DNA from: Penelope pileata
Lineage: Eukaryota > Chordata > Aves > Galliformes > Cracidae
Reading direction: 5' to 3'
Length of the DNA stretch: 64,000 nt
Assembly: GCA_013396635.1 (NCBI GenBank)
Contig: WBMW01005029.1
Span: 1,393,398 to 1,457,397, forward strand
In this document: positions 37,961-51,100 of the stretch, one piece after another
Position numbering within the stretch: position 1 is the stretch's first letter
Layout of the letters: every line of letters begins with the position of its first letter
Position numbers and translations under genes: made by a program
The notes under the pieces: model-generated
Told to the model about the DNA's origin: nothing
What the model saw: only the letters and a program-made list of their open reading frames with translations
Databases searched by the model: none

Positions 37961-39559
37961 TACTTTGAGATGTTTAAAGTACAAAAATCTCCTATCAGCT
38001 CTGGCAGCTGTTGCATGCATTAAGTGATTGACTTTTCTAAACAATAATCTCTATGACAATTCTGAAAGACTAAAAATTTTTTATTCTTACAATAATAACC
38101 TGTAGTATTTTTTCCATCTTCATTAATCCTTCTGCCAGGTTCCCTCTGTGCAGTCATCCAATTAAAATGAGGGAAAAGCATGTAGGAATTTATTATTTAA
38201 AACCTCCCAGCTGCGTTTGGAAGATTTTGCAAATCCCATAGCTCTAGTGAGCCCTCTAGTCAATTTGATTACGAGGGAAAAGTGCATTTTAAACATCAAG
38301 GGCAACAGTGTAATATGGCTTCTAAGTCCTTAAATCTTGGATAACACTTGTTGGTAAATCCAAAGACTTGTATATTCATGACACTGTATTATACACAGAA
38401 CCAAGCAACGACCAGATTTTCTGAAGAGATCTCCCTCTGGTGGTTAAAAAGGGAATACAACACTTTTCTAACAGCAGTCTCAACCAGCTGCATTAGGAAC
38501 AGATTGTTCAGATCTTGCTAAATAAATATTTCCTATAAAAGTCACATGAGGTGAGCCTGTTGCTACTGTAGCCATCCCATACTGGCTACCTGTAAGGCAG
38601 GTAATACAAGAAAACAAATAAATTAACCAGAATTTAAACCAGAAACTGCACAGAATGCCAATAGACCTCACTATTTGTTTCTAAGGTGTTATCCAACTTC
38701 CTCAATATATTATTTCCCACTGACTGGAAACAGGTGCTAGTTTAAATATTTAAAAGGACACTCTGGGTCCACATCAAGCTACAAAGCTATTTCAATATGA
38801 AGTGAGACAATTCAGGAAAATGCCTGCAGTGCTAGCATTAATTCAGTCAGACCATGCAAGTAGAATAGCCAGGAAAGGTGCTGTTTCTGTAGACCTTCTG
38901 TCTGTATGCCCCAAAACTTGTTCAGGAAGAGAACCAGCATTAAGTTTCACTGATGACAAAAGGCTGCAAAGCCACAATCAGAATTTCGCTTCTCAGGTCT
39001 GCCCTGTGGGAATGCTCCTATAGCACTGTCCCCACCGGATTTCTGGAGACCAGTTATGTTCACCTTGTTATCAGAATTAAGCCAAACGGTATAGAAATAA
39101 TTTCACTCTGGAACGGAACACAACACCTTTTGAAGCAAACATACAGTACATAATAAGCAAACATCGTTTTGTATCAGACAAATTAATTAACTGAAGAACA
39201 GTCACAGTTCTCAGTTCCTCAAATTACACTTGGCAGACACTGAGATTCAAGCACAAGACAAATGGCGGCAGCTTCCAGCAGTGCAGGTTGGCTGTCCATT
39301 TTTGACAGTCTTCATAAACCACCAGCCAAAAATCTTCCACCCACTGAATCAACAACTCCTTTTCCTGTTAATTTTTATAGAGATAAATTAGATATGATAA
39401 TCAGATCTAACTTGACTGATCTGGATTTTGTAACAGGTTAAAATTGGTATCACTGTGAAGCTGACAGAGAACTTGGGACATGGAAATATACTTGTAATGG
39501 TAAATCCTTATTTTTAACATCAAGCGTATGAAAATAAGCAAGCTTAACACACTACTACT
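37961..39559. other. Intergenic stretch just beyond the MED23 3' end
   Basis: AT-rich, with no recognised exon. In mammals the neighbouring gene here is ARG1, in tail-to-tail orientation; no arginase motif was seen. Confidence 0.5.
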
Positions 39560-39578
39560 ACAGTCTAAAGTTTGTTTT

Positions 39579-39584
39579 TTTATT
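39579..39584 (-). terminator. MED23: Candidate MED23 polyadenylation signal AATAAA
   Basis: TTTATT on the plus strand reads AATAAA in transcript sense, about 900 nt after the stop codon. It is followed in the transcript by A/G-rich and then mixed sequence. It is the first exact AATAAA I found past the stop. Confidence 0.5.
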
Positions 39585-40255
39585 ACAAAAGTTTGTCAAG
39601 CAAGATGAGTATTTACAAAACATTTAGCCTTTCAATCCTATTATCAAAACCTGCTGACCACAGCACACAGATGAAACAAAGATAGGATATACAAATCTAG
39701 AATATAGTAAGATAAAGGAAATTTACGTGATTGACCTGAAAAAAGTTACAGCATTTCCCAAATAGGAAAGATAAAATACCAAACAGCACAGCTTTAACAG
39801 AATACGCGCACTCCCAGTAAATTCATTAGAGACGCCGCTGGGCAGTCTAACAGCCTAGTAATTGATGCCAGGTCAAAGCCACTGCTCCATCTGTTGAATG
39901 GAAACTGTACACACAAAATTTACAGTTATTTTCAAAAGCTTGTACTCAGTCTCCAGGAAGATGTTAGAATGCAACACAATTGATGCAATCTTTTTGTCTA
40001 GGATATTTCCTATATAACAATTTATCTGCCCAAAAGATTAGAAGAATTTAAATTCCTCTGTTGGACAATAATAATACAAATTTCTGATGTGCAGAAGCTG
40101 AACTTCAAAAAAGGTCATTTTCTACCAGGCCACCTATGTTGAATATCTTTTCATTTCATAAAGACGGAAGGAAAAATCCAGATGACTCAAATCAGGATGG
40201 GGAGCAAGAATACCGTAAACTCTTCAGAATTCCATGTACTTGCTTCCAGAGAAAC

Positions 40256-40261
40256 TTTAAT
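40256..40261 (-). terminator. MED23: Candidate alternative polyadenylation signal ATTAAA
   Basis: TTTAAT on the plus strand reads ATTAAA on the minus strand, about 225 nt past the MED23 stop. This common variant hexamer may give a shorter 3' UTR. It was judged only by motif and position. Confidence 0.3.
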
Positions 40262-40484
40262 CAGTGCTTTCCAAGAAAGGCAGCATGTACCTCATTTACC
40301 GTCTGATATAAATAGTCAGGAAGACTGGCATGCATACAATTAGACAGCTTCATTGCGCAAAAGAAAATGAAGCGCAGATCTGTATGTAGTTCTCTTTCCT
40401 ATTATACAGCATACCAGACTTCAGATCAGATGATGTCTCACCTTGAAGGATGCCTTCACACCAAGGCCCGTCTAACGCTTCATT

Positions 40485-40658
40485 TCACTGTGTTACTGGC
40501 AGAGCAACGTTAACAGGCACTTGGCTCGGCTGTGGCGCTGGTGACCCGTTACTGAGAGGTTGCTGTGGAACACTCGCTGGCTCCGTTTTGCTGATGTGCG
40601 TTATGAAACGTAACCGAAGTTTCAAAGCTGGTCTTAAATTACAAATGATTTTCTCAAC
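40485..40658 (-). CDS. MED23: MED23 window exon 19, terminal coding exon
   Basis: This 174 nt exon includes the TGA stop at 40487-40485. It begins VEKIICNLRPALKLRLRF and ends LPVTQ. The acceptor is ttatag. The last 30 or so residues are a Pro/Gln/Ser/Val-rich tail that differs more from mammals than the rest of the protein, while the final PVTQ is kept. Confidence 0.96.
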   Translation of the reverse strand, partial: VEKIICNLRPALKLRLRFITHISKTEPASVPQQPLSNGSPAPQPSQVPVNVALPVTQ

Positions 40659-43600
40659 CTATAAAATAAGCAGTAATAAATAATGAAGACAAAAATGTAT
40701 TTGATAAAACAGGAGTATTTTGACATGTTACCACTGTACATGACCATTACACAAGCACAATGAAGAAAGGAAAAAGATAATGGTATTGATATCAATATTC
40801 AATTCACCACATGTTAAGTTACGGACCTCTTGCGATAACTAACCTTAAAAAGCCCTCCTCGGTGTAACAGTACTTTAACAAAGCTCTGCAGAATGACTTG
40901 CACAATTTAGACTTTTAAAAAGTTCATCCTGTTATAAAAACTAGCCTAACAATTTTTCACCAACTATGGATGCATCCTTGCTTTTGTCACAATTCAAGCT
41001 ATAGTAACTGAATCAGAAATTAAGGAAAAACTTGACAGGGATAGATTGAAATGAGAAGTTGTCAAACATCCAAAATTTTATATACCTTTGTTCCTAGTGG
41101 CTGCTTTAATAATACGACTTAAAGAACCTTCAAGCTGCATCTTAAGTTTCACACTACAGAAAATAACCCGGAGAGCTGAGATACTCAGCCTACCGCATCT
41201 AAAGATTTTAACTGGATAAAAGCGTACCAACTATCCATTTGCATACAGAGAAACTAGTCAAAAGTTAAGCATTTTGTTTAACTGCTACATGTAAAAATAA
41301 TCCCTAAAAAGATTTATTTTCTGTAAGGGAGATAAGATCATTAAGAATCAGTATCTACTGTTCACTCACTTGGTCTTTCACACTGTCACCTGTAAACATG
41401 TACTTCATATGATACAAGAAATCACATATAGGATCCATGTAGTTCAGATGCGAGCTGTATTGATCAGCATTCAGGAGCATTTCATAAAACGCCACTCCAA
41501 TCTGTCTCCAAAGACACCAAAAATGAGAACAGGTTTTAATGTGCTTTAGAGTGGAAATACAGTTAAAATAAGCATACAGAAACACTACTACAGGATTATT
41601 TAACTACCTGATACAGCTTCTGTTCACAATATATCAAAAAACATAGGAGCAAGAGTTACAGAACTCCTGTCAATGCTTATGCATTCCTACATTTTGTAAC
41701 CTGTTCCCAAAACACAGTATGCACACTAAGTATTTTAGAAAGAACACAAGAAAAAAAAGTTGCTGCACAGGATCTAATGCCCAGCACGGACATAGGCAAC
41801 TTGAAATGAAAAAATACTTAGTGGTGGTGGTAAATGCTTATGTTATGTTGATCAGACTAAAGGGAGATGAGATGTCTGCTTGCCACAAAGGCTTTGAAGG
41901 TATTTATTGACATCACAGATAGATAAAGATGTATATTTCCCAGACTTAGCTCTTCTTCCTATAAGGAACTACGTTACCTGCAGTTTTTCAGCTTATAGAG
42001 CTGTGAGCCAACTCCATCTTGCTTCCTACTCCCTCACCCTTACCCTCATTGATACAAATGTAAAGAAGCAGCTTGTGCCCCTTCTTCCTCACAGCCCACA
42101 GCTCTTACATGTCTTCCTTACCCTGCATACATGCCTTTAAAACAGGAAATTAAGCTAATGAATTTATGCATGCAATTTTTTAAGTGCTAAGTGCTTCATC
42201 CTGAGTCAAGATGACAGGGTTTCAATTAAGTGGGTAGTTGAATAATAACTCTGCAGTACAGATTTTTTAAAACACTGTTTTATTTGTATAGAATTCAGTT
42301 CTGAATTAAGTTCTGAGATCTGTCAGACTCTATTTTTTAATAGAATTGCAATGCAAAAATAATATGCACTGTATAAACTAATCAAAGAGCCGTGCATTAC
42401 CTCTATCATGCATCGTGTCCTCTCCTGCTGGAACCGTTGTAGAAAAGGACCAACAAGGTGGTAAACATACAGCAACTGGAACTCTGTTTTCACTATGGGT
42501 ATCAACACTTCTGTGAGGAACCTGCAATATTTCAAGGCACTTACTACTCCAACTGAGCTTTTTCCTCCCCCTGGCCCAAATTTCAACCAAAACATCAGAT
42601 TCTCTCATATGAATCTTCATTTTAGAAGTTATAATGTAGTTCAGAAAGTATTCGCTACTGAAGTGAAGCTCTAGAACATTTCTAGGCATTATTACTAAAC
42701 CAGAACAAGGAGTCTCAAGGAGACAGACACTCCCACTCAAGCTTAGCAGAATGCTATGTGCAGTGGAAAAGCTGACCTCCAACATTTTAACTTTAAAGCA
42801 ATGGCCACGACTGATTGACAGGAATACATCATACCACCTTCACGTCTGTCCAGTATGTTAAGATTTGGCATTAGTAAATGACATCTGATAGTCCTATCAT
42901 TAACACAGCACTGTGGAAAATCTTTTAATGCAGTTTTTTTAATGCAGTGGTACCTTTTACTTGCCTTGATGACTAAGAGGACCACTACTGTATCTTTCAG
43001 TCAGCAAAGCATTTCATTCAGCAGCTACAGGGTACTTGCCAGAATTAAGGACGCACTTACTGATTGTAGTTTGCATTTTAGGACTATACTACAATCAATG
43101 CTTTCAAGAAAAGTTGAAATGAACAAAAAAAAGCGTAAGCCAATCAGAATTTCAAGAAAAAAAAAAAAAAGGCCATCACACTTTAGATGAGAGCTCTGAA
43201 ACTTACAGACACTACGAGTTGTGTCAGGGGAAAAAGGGAGCTGGAAAAGATCTTGCGATTTATTGAGTGGATTTTGGTGCTACTCCTTACATATTTGCTG
43301 GTATAAATATTACAGGTACCGCTTTGCTATATACAACATACACGGAAGTTTAAAGACAAATTAAATCATCAGATATCATGACACCTACTTTGGAATGAGA
43401 GAAAGCTGTCCAATGCTAGAATGATGCCAGACAGCATGTGCCAAAGCCAGGGTGTAGCTACAACTCATCTCGGAGTAAGACTGATGACATGCTGTGAAGT
43501 CAAACAGCTGGAACGGGTAACCAACCCACTCCGTCTCTGACGTCAAGCTGGGACTGTTGATAACACTCACAATGTGATCATGGAGAACGATCCAGTATGG

Positions 43601-46600
43601 CTCCTGGAAAAACAAAAATTCTGAATTCCTTCAGAGAAGAACATATAAGAACACTTCTCATCTTTTCTCTACTATTACTGCATTTCTAAGATGGTTTCAA
43701 CTAGATGGCAGTCTATAGTTTGACAAACCTGAAAATTAAGAAGCACAATACAGAACACATCCATGTTAGTAGATGTGGCACACTGAAGAGTACGGCATTA
43801 TCAAGACACATTTCATTGATTTAATTATTTAGAGAGCTATTGTAAAGGCCTCCAAGAGAAAGAGAGTAGAGGTTAAAAGCCTTAGTGGAAAGAGACCAAA
43901 TATTTTCTGAGTAACAAACAGAACAAAAATCCAACATGAAAACATGAAAACAGAAAACAATGTTAAGGTACAAGTGTCAGAGAACATAGACAAAGGTGCA
44001 AGGAAAAGGCACAGGAGAAATACAACCATCAAAAATAATGAGGATGAAATCCATGCTGTTTTCTTTTCTCCAAGGAAAGGAATCAGTCTGAAAGAGGAAA
44101 TAGGCCACAAGGACAACTGCTACGCATAAGAAACAGGCAAGCAAGATTCAAATTATTCAGCTTGGTTGCTTGGTTATTATATTCAGAAGATCAAAGTGTC
44201 ACTGAAACATGGTCTCTAATACTGCACATGCTTGATTTCACAGTCCTAGGCACATTTACACAGATTAAGAATATTTCGCAAGAAGTTGAGAGAACAGTAC
44301 AAACATAAGCAGACACAGGACATGCAAGTATAAGCATAAATAGGAAATAAGATTTGCATCAGAAGTCTTTAAAAATTTTGACTTCGTAGCTCCAGTTCAC
44401 AATCACACATGTAGAATTTAACTGCATTTTTAATAGGAGTGATCACTTCTTTTCATCCTAGCCTCAAAACAAAATAGAAAAGCAGAAAGCCTAATCACTT
44501 CTTCCATGCTGGAGAAGAAGAAAATGTTTTTCTAGAAAGCAAGTAGCCTTTGAAATGGCTTTCTCAGAAATCTACAGATGTTGGCTGTCACATTGCAAAC
44601 TGAAAAAAAAAAAATTAAGATGTACTCTAGGAAGTCAATAACCCCTTACATGGAAGATTTTTTTTTTTCCTCTAAACTTTAAAATACAATAAATCGACTC
44701 ACTGGTAGGGCTGTGATAATTAGTCCAATAGCATTCATCCAAGCTGTGATATTCTCTCTTGGCACCAGGGGCTGACTACAGACAGAGAAAAAGAAAACTC
44801 AAGCTCTGAAGTTCACAGCTGCAATCTGTGCTTTTCATGTACCTTCAACAAGGTGTACTTATACAAGTATTTCTCAAGAAGTTTAGAGAACTACACAATC
44901 ACACAAAGCTATTCAGGAGAGCCAACAGACAGTATAAATACCACTGTGATGTTGCTTGCAAAATTTTATTCTGACAATTTTTTTTTGTAGAATGTTTTTC
45001 TCAAAGGCTGTAATCACATTGACTACTACCAAACAAGCTCGAGTGCGTAACGGCTACTTTGTCCCTTTATTGACGTGTTCCCTCCGCGTGTCACAAAGCT
45101 AACAACAATATATTACTAAGCTGAAAACAAAGTCAATTCAGTTTGTCACTACTGATCAAAGATGACATTTGAGTCACTGCAACAATACTAGTCCTTTCCT
45201 TTCACTTTAGTTTAGCAAGGAACCCAGAAATAGAACTATGGGTCAGATTTAATGCATCCTGAGAGAACGCCAGCCTCGGAACTCCACTCTGTTTCAAAGT
45301 TACACTAGGATCACAAGGATTCATAGTCCTACCAATGCTTTGTGCCCCTTTCTCTGCACATTAACTGATGAAATTTCCTCCTCCCACCCCAGCTGAAAGA
45401 ATAACAGACTTTTCTGCCTCTGTGCCACTGACCTCAATGGGAAACCCTCCAAAAACAATTAAAATATTCATCATTTAATGTAAATGTTACAAAAACTTAA
45501 GAAAATGAATACTGCAAACTACCTTAGCAATCTTTATTTATTAGAAATTGGAGAAAACAGTTTCAGAGGGCCAACGTACCTCTTCAGCACAACGTTCAAT
45601 AGTGCATTGCCCACCTCTGTCCCTGGAACTGCCAGTGCCATGAGCTCAACGCAGGTGACATGAAGAGCATGGGCAGCTGGGTTAGGAAACTCATTGAATC
45701 TCCAGTCACAATTTGGAAACGGACCAGGTGATTTGCCTGCCATAGGTGACAGTGATTAAGGAAAAAAAGCTTCCCCAACAAGGACCAGTGTACGTAGCAC
45801 CTTGCTTAAAAATGGATACCACATACGCAAAGCTGAACTGAAACAAAAGATAAGGTGCTGAGAACATGCAAAATAGCCACAGTTCATAAAAATAAGACAT
45901 ATGGACAAGAGCATGACTGTAAGCCACTGAAGCACTGCACAAATACATAGTTGTAAACGCACAACACACACATGCACAGACACACACACAAAGTCACGCA
46001 GAGGACAAATTTCTCTGATTAAGAGCTGAAAGAAAACAACATCAACCATCTCATTCAGCACCTGCTTCCAAGGAAAGATGAAGATAACAAGAATTTTCTA
46101 CTCCACAGAGTCTGAAACCATTAATTTACTTCAATAAAAGGTCTCCCAGAACCTTAGGGTGACAGTTTATGTAAAGTGTGCACCTGCTTAGTCTCTGAAA
46201 TTACTTTCACAACGGAGAGCAGCTCATTTGAGCTACATATAGAAAAGATCTCCTAACACACGGTTGACATTTGCATAAAAGCCAAGTCTTATATCATTTT
46301 AGCTTTCTTCGTATAGATCTAATAAACTTATTTCAAATCACACATTAGAAAAAGGCAATTCAGGAAGATGAGCGAAGACATAAAACCTAGAAAACTGGCC
46401 AACTTTCATAAAGCTAGCCCAAAAAGAGAAGAAGGTGTCCAGGGAGATTCCACCAGTGCTATTCTCTAGAACACAGCTGCATGCACTATTTCCACAGTAG
46501 TTTAAATCAGCTGTAGTCATAACACGAACAGGTTGCCCAGAGAGGTGGTGGATGCCCCATCCCTGGAGACATTCAAGGTCAGGCTGGATGAGGCTCTGAG

Positions 46601-48146
46601 CAACCTCATCTAGCTCTAGGTGTCCTAGTTCACTGCAGAGGAGTTGGACTAGATGGCCTTGAAAGGTCCCTTCCAACCCAAACAACTCTATGATTCTACA
46701 ATTGTAAAAAGTAGAAAGCAACAATTAAGAACGTTAAAGTTTGTGTTAAAGATATAATTTCTATTTCTTCCATTCTAAAAACAGTCTCAGCAGTTGCTAA
46801 CACCATGTATACTGACCTTCACCTATAAACAGTTAGTTATATAGGATCTTAAATGTGACACTGCTTGCAGTACTTCTTTTTCCTTAGTAATATGAGTAAT
46901 GGTGCTAGAGAAAAGTAATCTTAGGTTTTACATGAATTTTAATCATGGTTTATGTCAAACTGATTTTGTATGGCAATTTAAATTAAATCCAGAACGCATA
47001 AACATCAGTATTTGTATTTAGAAATAATGGGTTAGATAGTGAAATATTTATAAAGCTGTGCTGTACTTCGTTTTCACCATGTTTCAAGATGTTTTAGCTA
47101 GAAGAGCACAGTCCCCGTGTAAAATAAAGGAATACTAAAGATACACATCACAACTTTGTTTTCATCTTCTAAACAATTCCTAGAAGGAATTGCTCTGTAC
47201 TGTTAAAAAGAGGCCAGTGACCTAATTTTATTTATTTTTAATAAATCTCCAGTCAGTTTTTTACCTGCTTAACTGGCTTACTGCTTTGACATCTTTCACA
47301 CTCCTAGAAACAAACCCAAAATAGGCTGGACAGATGAAAATTGATACGTTTTGATGAAATGAAATGACAAGACAATTTAGCACAGTTTACTTCATGCACA
47401 CTACAGAAGGATATTGTCTACTAGTCTTCCAATGAGTTTGCAATAGTAAGTGTCATCAGGAACCCATGGATTATCTTCTCGGGCATTCATAGCACATTTG
47501 AGATAAGTATCACTTAGACACCAGCCCAGTGGGCGATTATCTTTGAGAGAGCCGATTATGGCATGGACAAGCTTTCTCTTGAGGTTTGTGCGCTCTCTGA
47601 GATGTCTCTCGTAATAGTGAAGAGTGTTGTACAGGTAAGTCACTGGACGATCTGCCAAGAACAGAACAAAGTGAACAGAAACGTCTCTTAGCATCACTAT
47701 TACACTTTCAGTGGCAAACATAAAATTCAAATCAAGAGCTTGACAAGACTAAATTGCATATATTTAAAAACAGCATATATAGTATAGACTTGTGTTCTTT
47801 ATTTCACTATACAATGCTGATTTTCCTTTGTCTTGTATGTATGCTTCAAAGCATGCAGAGAAGGTAGAAGTCAGGCAAAGTCAATATTATTGTATAAACC
47901 ATCAGTAATATATTCAAAAGTAAATTCTCTAAATTATCTCTTCACATAAAAGCTATTAAGTAGGAAGACTCCAGGCATGAAATGACAGTAACCAAAGAAT
48001 ATTGTAGAATGTCTGGCCACAATATAACAATGTCATCTACACAAAATATATTGTAAAAGTGCAGTAAAATAGAAGAGTTAAAAAAAAATCAGGACAAATT
48101 ATTTCATCTTAAACAGTAGTAGATGGAGGAACTTTTTTTTTTTTTN

Positions 48147-48178
<32 letters not shown>

Positions 48179-51100
48179 CCAAAACTCTTTTCAGTGTCGG
48201 TGTCCAAAAGATTGTTAAGACACTAGTCCAAGTACTCTCTACTACAAGAGGGTGAAAGGGAAAGGTGTGAAGCAAGATGGACTAACAAAGGCTACCTGAA
48301 TAAAAGCAAGTTCTCTGTTTGTAGGCTGACATACGCTAATCAGGGGTTTCATTTCTATGTGGAAACGTGCATAGGGCTCACAGAATACAAAAGGATTAAA
48401 CACCACTGTGCTAGCAGATTAATGTTATGAATGAAGGAGATGAAGGAGAACAGCACCACCACAATATAAATAAGAGTCTGCATTTGCAGGTAACTTACCA
48501 TGGAATTTGTATAAGCCTCCTAAATGATCCAGTAAAGTTTCCAGTGACTTAGACACCGGAAGTAATTCTAGAAATCTATGGATTACAATGTCAAACACAG
48601 GCAGAAATCGCAGGCATACATTTCCAAAATAAATTGGAAGGTATTGGGGCTGGATCTGAACTGGGGGATTGACTTGCTCTGCCAAGCCTTCAAAATACAG
48701 CTTTTCGGGATATTTCTGGAAGGAAACCAATCAAATAAAATTAAAAGCTCTTTAGAGGCATTGTATTAAATATTCAGCACCTACATTGCTTTAAAAAGAC
48801 ACTTCATAACCCTCACTATCATACACGAATGCAATAAGAGTTTATCAACATAACTTACTGAAGAAAAATTATCTTTTGAGTGAAATTCCACAGTGGTTAG
48901 GACTAACAGATACAACTTCTTCAGAAAAAAAAAGTTTCACCACCACTCAAAGGGGCATAAGGGAGCAGCATGGAAATCAAGGCAAAGCTAAAAGCAGCCA
49001 GTGACTATGTGTCCCTTGTCAAGCGTTTTCAGAGAAAACCTAGAGGAATCAACACTACTGAAAGTTTCTGCTTTGTGTATGAAATCAAAACACTAGAAAT
49101 ACGCATCTAATTACTCCCTGGGAAAAAACTGGAATGTACTCAAATACCAGATGAGTACAGCTGAAGCATGAGCTTATGGTATTAACCTGTGACTGAAATT
49201 TCCACATGCCAGATTGAGTCCAGTAACTTTATGTCAGAGCACTTCCCAGGCTAATATAATTTGCTTCTCAACTACGTTTTCACTTTTAGACAGTTAAGAC
49301 ATCACACTGCTAGTGCACAGAGCAAATATGAACCAAAAAGCTCCTGGATCAGAATTAGATCCTATCTGCTTAGTTGCATGGGAGTTTGCTTATATCTTTT
49401 TTGACTCAGTGCTTATGTATTCTTTGGTAGAACACTCCATCATACATCCCTTTCTAGCCAGCAGAAGCCAATATGTTTACAGAAGCATTAAAATCTCAGC
49501 AATTCCCTAACATGTCAGGATATTGTTTTCTTCTCCCACAGGACACAGAAGAAACTTTAAGAATTAGGAGAAAATGTAGATTTAAGTGTCTTTTAGTCAT
49601 AAAACAGAAGCAAATACATCTTTTCCCTAATGCACAAGAACTCCATCCTAAATGAATCTCGGTAAAAACAAAGTTTTAAAGTGATGGGATTCAGATGAAC
49701 AAGTTTCTAACCAGCCCTTCAGGTGCTTCCATCTTTGGATATAACCACATTACAATTTTAACATTATTACATGAACCGTGTTCTTCTTTTTTAAAAAGTC
49801 CAAACAAATTACTACTTAATAAATAGATCCCAAAATCTACAGAACTGTCCTGTGACTTAGAAGACAAAAGACTTCTTTGTTGATTTGAACTCTACAGGAA
49901 GCACTAGAATAAAATGGTTAGCTTTGATACCTTGTGATAACTCATGTGCTTAGTATGCCAGTCGTTCTGCAGCCAGTGCTCTGGAGAATTCTCCTTCACA
50001 AAATCGCTCACTCTGTTTCTGAAATCGTTAGGCTTTAGTAAGAGTAACTGAATAATGAAGTAACAGACTTGAGCTTCATTTCCTTCATGACTACGCATAG
50101 CCTTCAAACAAAAAGGATCAGAAAACATGGAATTATAGTTGATTCTGCTGTCTGCTTAGGAATCTCTACACATTGGCTAGTCAATATAGCTGAACACTAG
50201 ATATATTTGCACACAAATTCACACTGAGCATACGGTCTCTCAACTGTATTTCTGGAGTGAAGACAGAATAGAGACAGGCCCCATCATCTCCTGTGAAAAG
50301 TAACCATCATGTTTTCCATTCCACAGGCAGAAAGTCTTAAAAAAATTCCTAATGAAAAGTATTTTTCCCAACAATTCTAGTTCTTTTTTGGCTGTCAATT
50401 CTCTTCTTGAAAACAGCTGCATTATCATTACTTGGTAAGACTGCTTCTGACTTCCAGCCACTCTGACATGTTTAGACTTCAGTTTGAAAACTCAACTAAA
50501 ACTCAAACAATCAGCTTTACAATTTAACATCTCATCTTAATGAGTAAATGATAATTACTGAAGGAAAATTTATTTTCCTCTGGGTAAGTTCTGCTTTCCT
50601 TTATTTTACCGGATAATCTGAAAAGACAGAGAATGCCATTTCTGCTCTATTTTTCTGATGAAACAGGCTGAATTCCAAAAAAAGAGAGAATACTCTGATG
50701 GGTACAAGACTTTCCACTTGATTCCAAACCATGGCATGCTATACTCCTGTCTTTTCCAAATGCAGAAATAATTGCACACCTCTGAGATCAAAGACCCACA
50801 GCACAAACAATAACATTCAATAATACTAATTCAATGGTTGCCTTTAAATAACCACAAAAAGGTTCCCCTGAAGATTCAGGGAACTACAAGACTGATTTTT
50901 ACGTTGATTACAGAACTAATCCATTATTTTATTTAGCAAATACTCAGTATTTAAAACCAATGCCTTTTTAAAAACACTGCCTTCACAAAAGCGGCACAGA
51001 ATGCAAGGACCAAGTTCTAGGCAGAAAACCCTCTCACATCCTTTAAGGCAACACTTACCAAACACAGTATCAACCTATCCAATGTTACAATGTTGTATTT

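Larger units (their letters stand above)
39560..40484 (-). other. MED23: Probable MED23 3' untranslated region
   Basis: This stretch runs from just after the TGA stop to about 20 nt past the first canonical polyadenylation hexamer on the minus strand. The exact end is inferred. A weaker ATTAAA lies nearer the stop (40261-40256), so a short form of about 240 nt is also possible. Confidence 0.55.

Noticed and set aside
1..39559. 3' exon of AKAP7, expected upstream of this region from mammalian gene order
   Set aside because: I looked for its conserved segment around LSKRLVENAVLKAV on the plus strand and did not see it, so nothing is annotated.
40450..40683. 77-codon plus-strand frame
   Set aside because: It is antisense to the last MED23 coding exon and is a shadow.
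47401..47414. Apparent end of a MED23 reading frame at a stop just after LIGRLVDNILL
   Set aside because: The NILL and stop are the first codons of the AT-AC intron. The next exon continues the protein in frame, so this is neither a truncation nor a pseudogene.
49930..50101. A second minor-spliceosome intron after exon 11 (donor gtatca)
   Set aside because: The donor lacks the cctt that follows gtat in U12 GT sites, so an ordinary GT-AG intron is the simpler reading.
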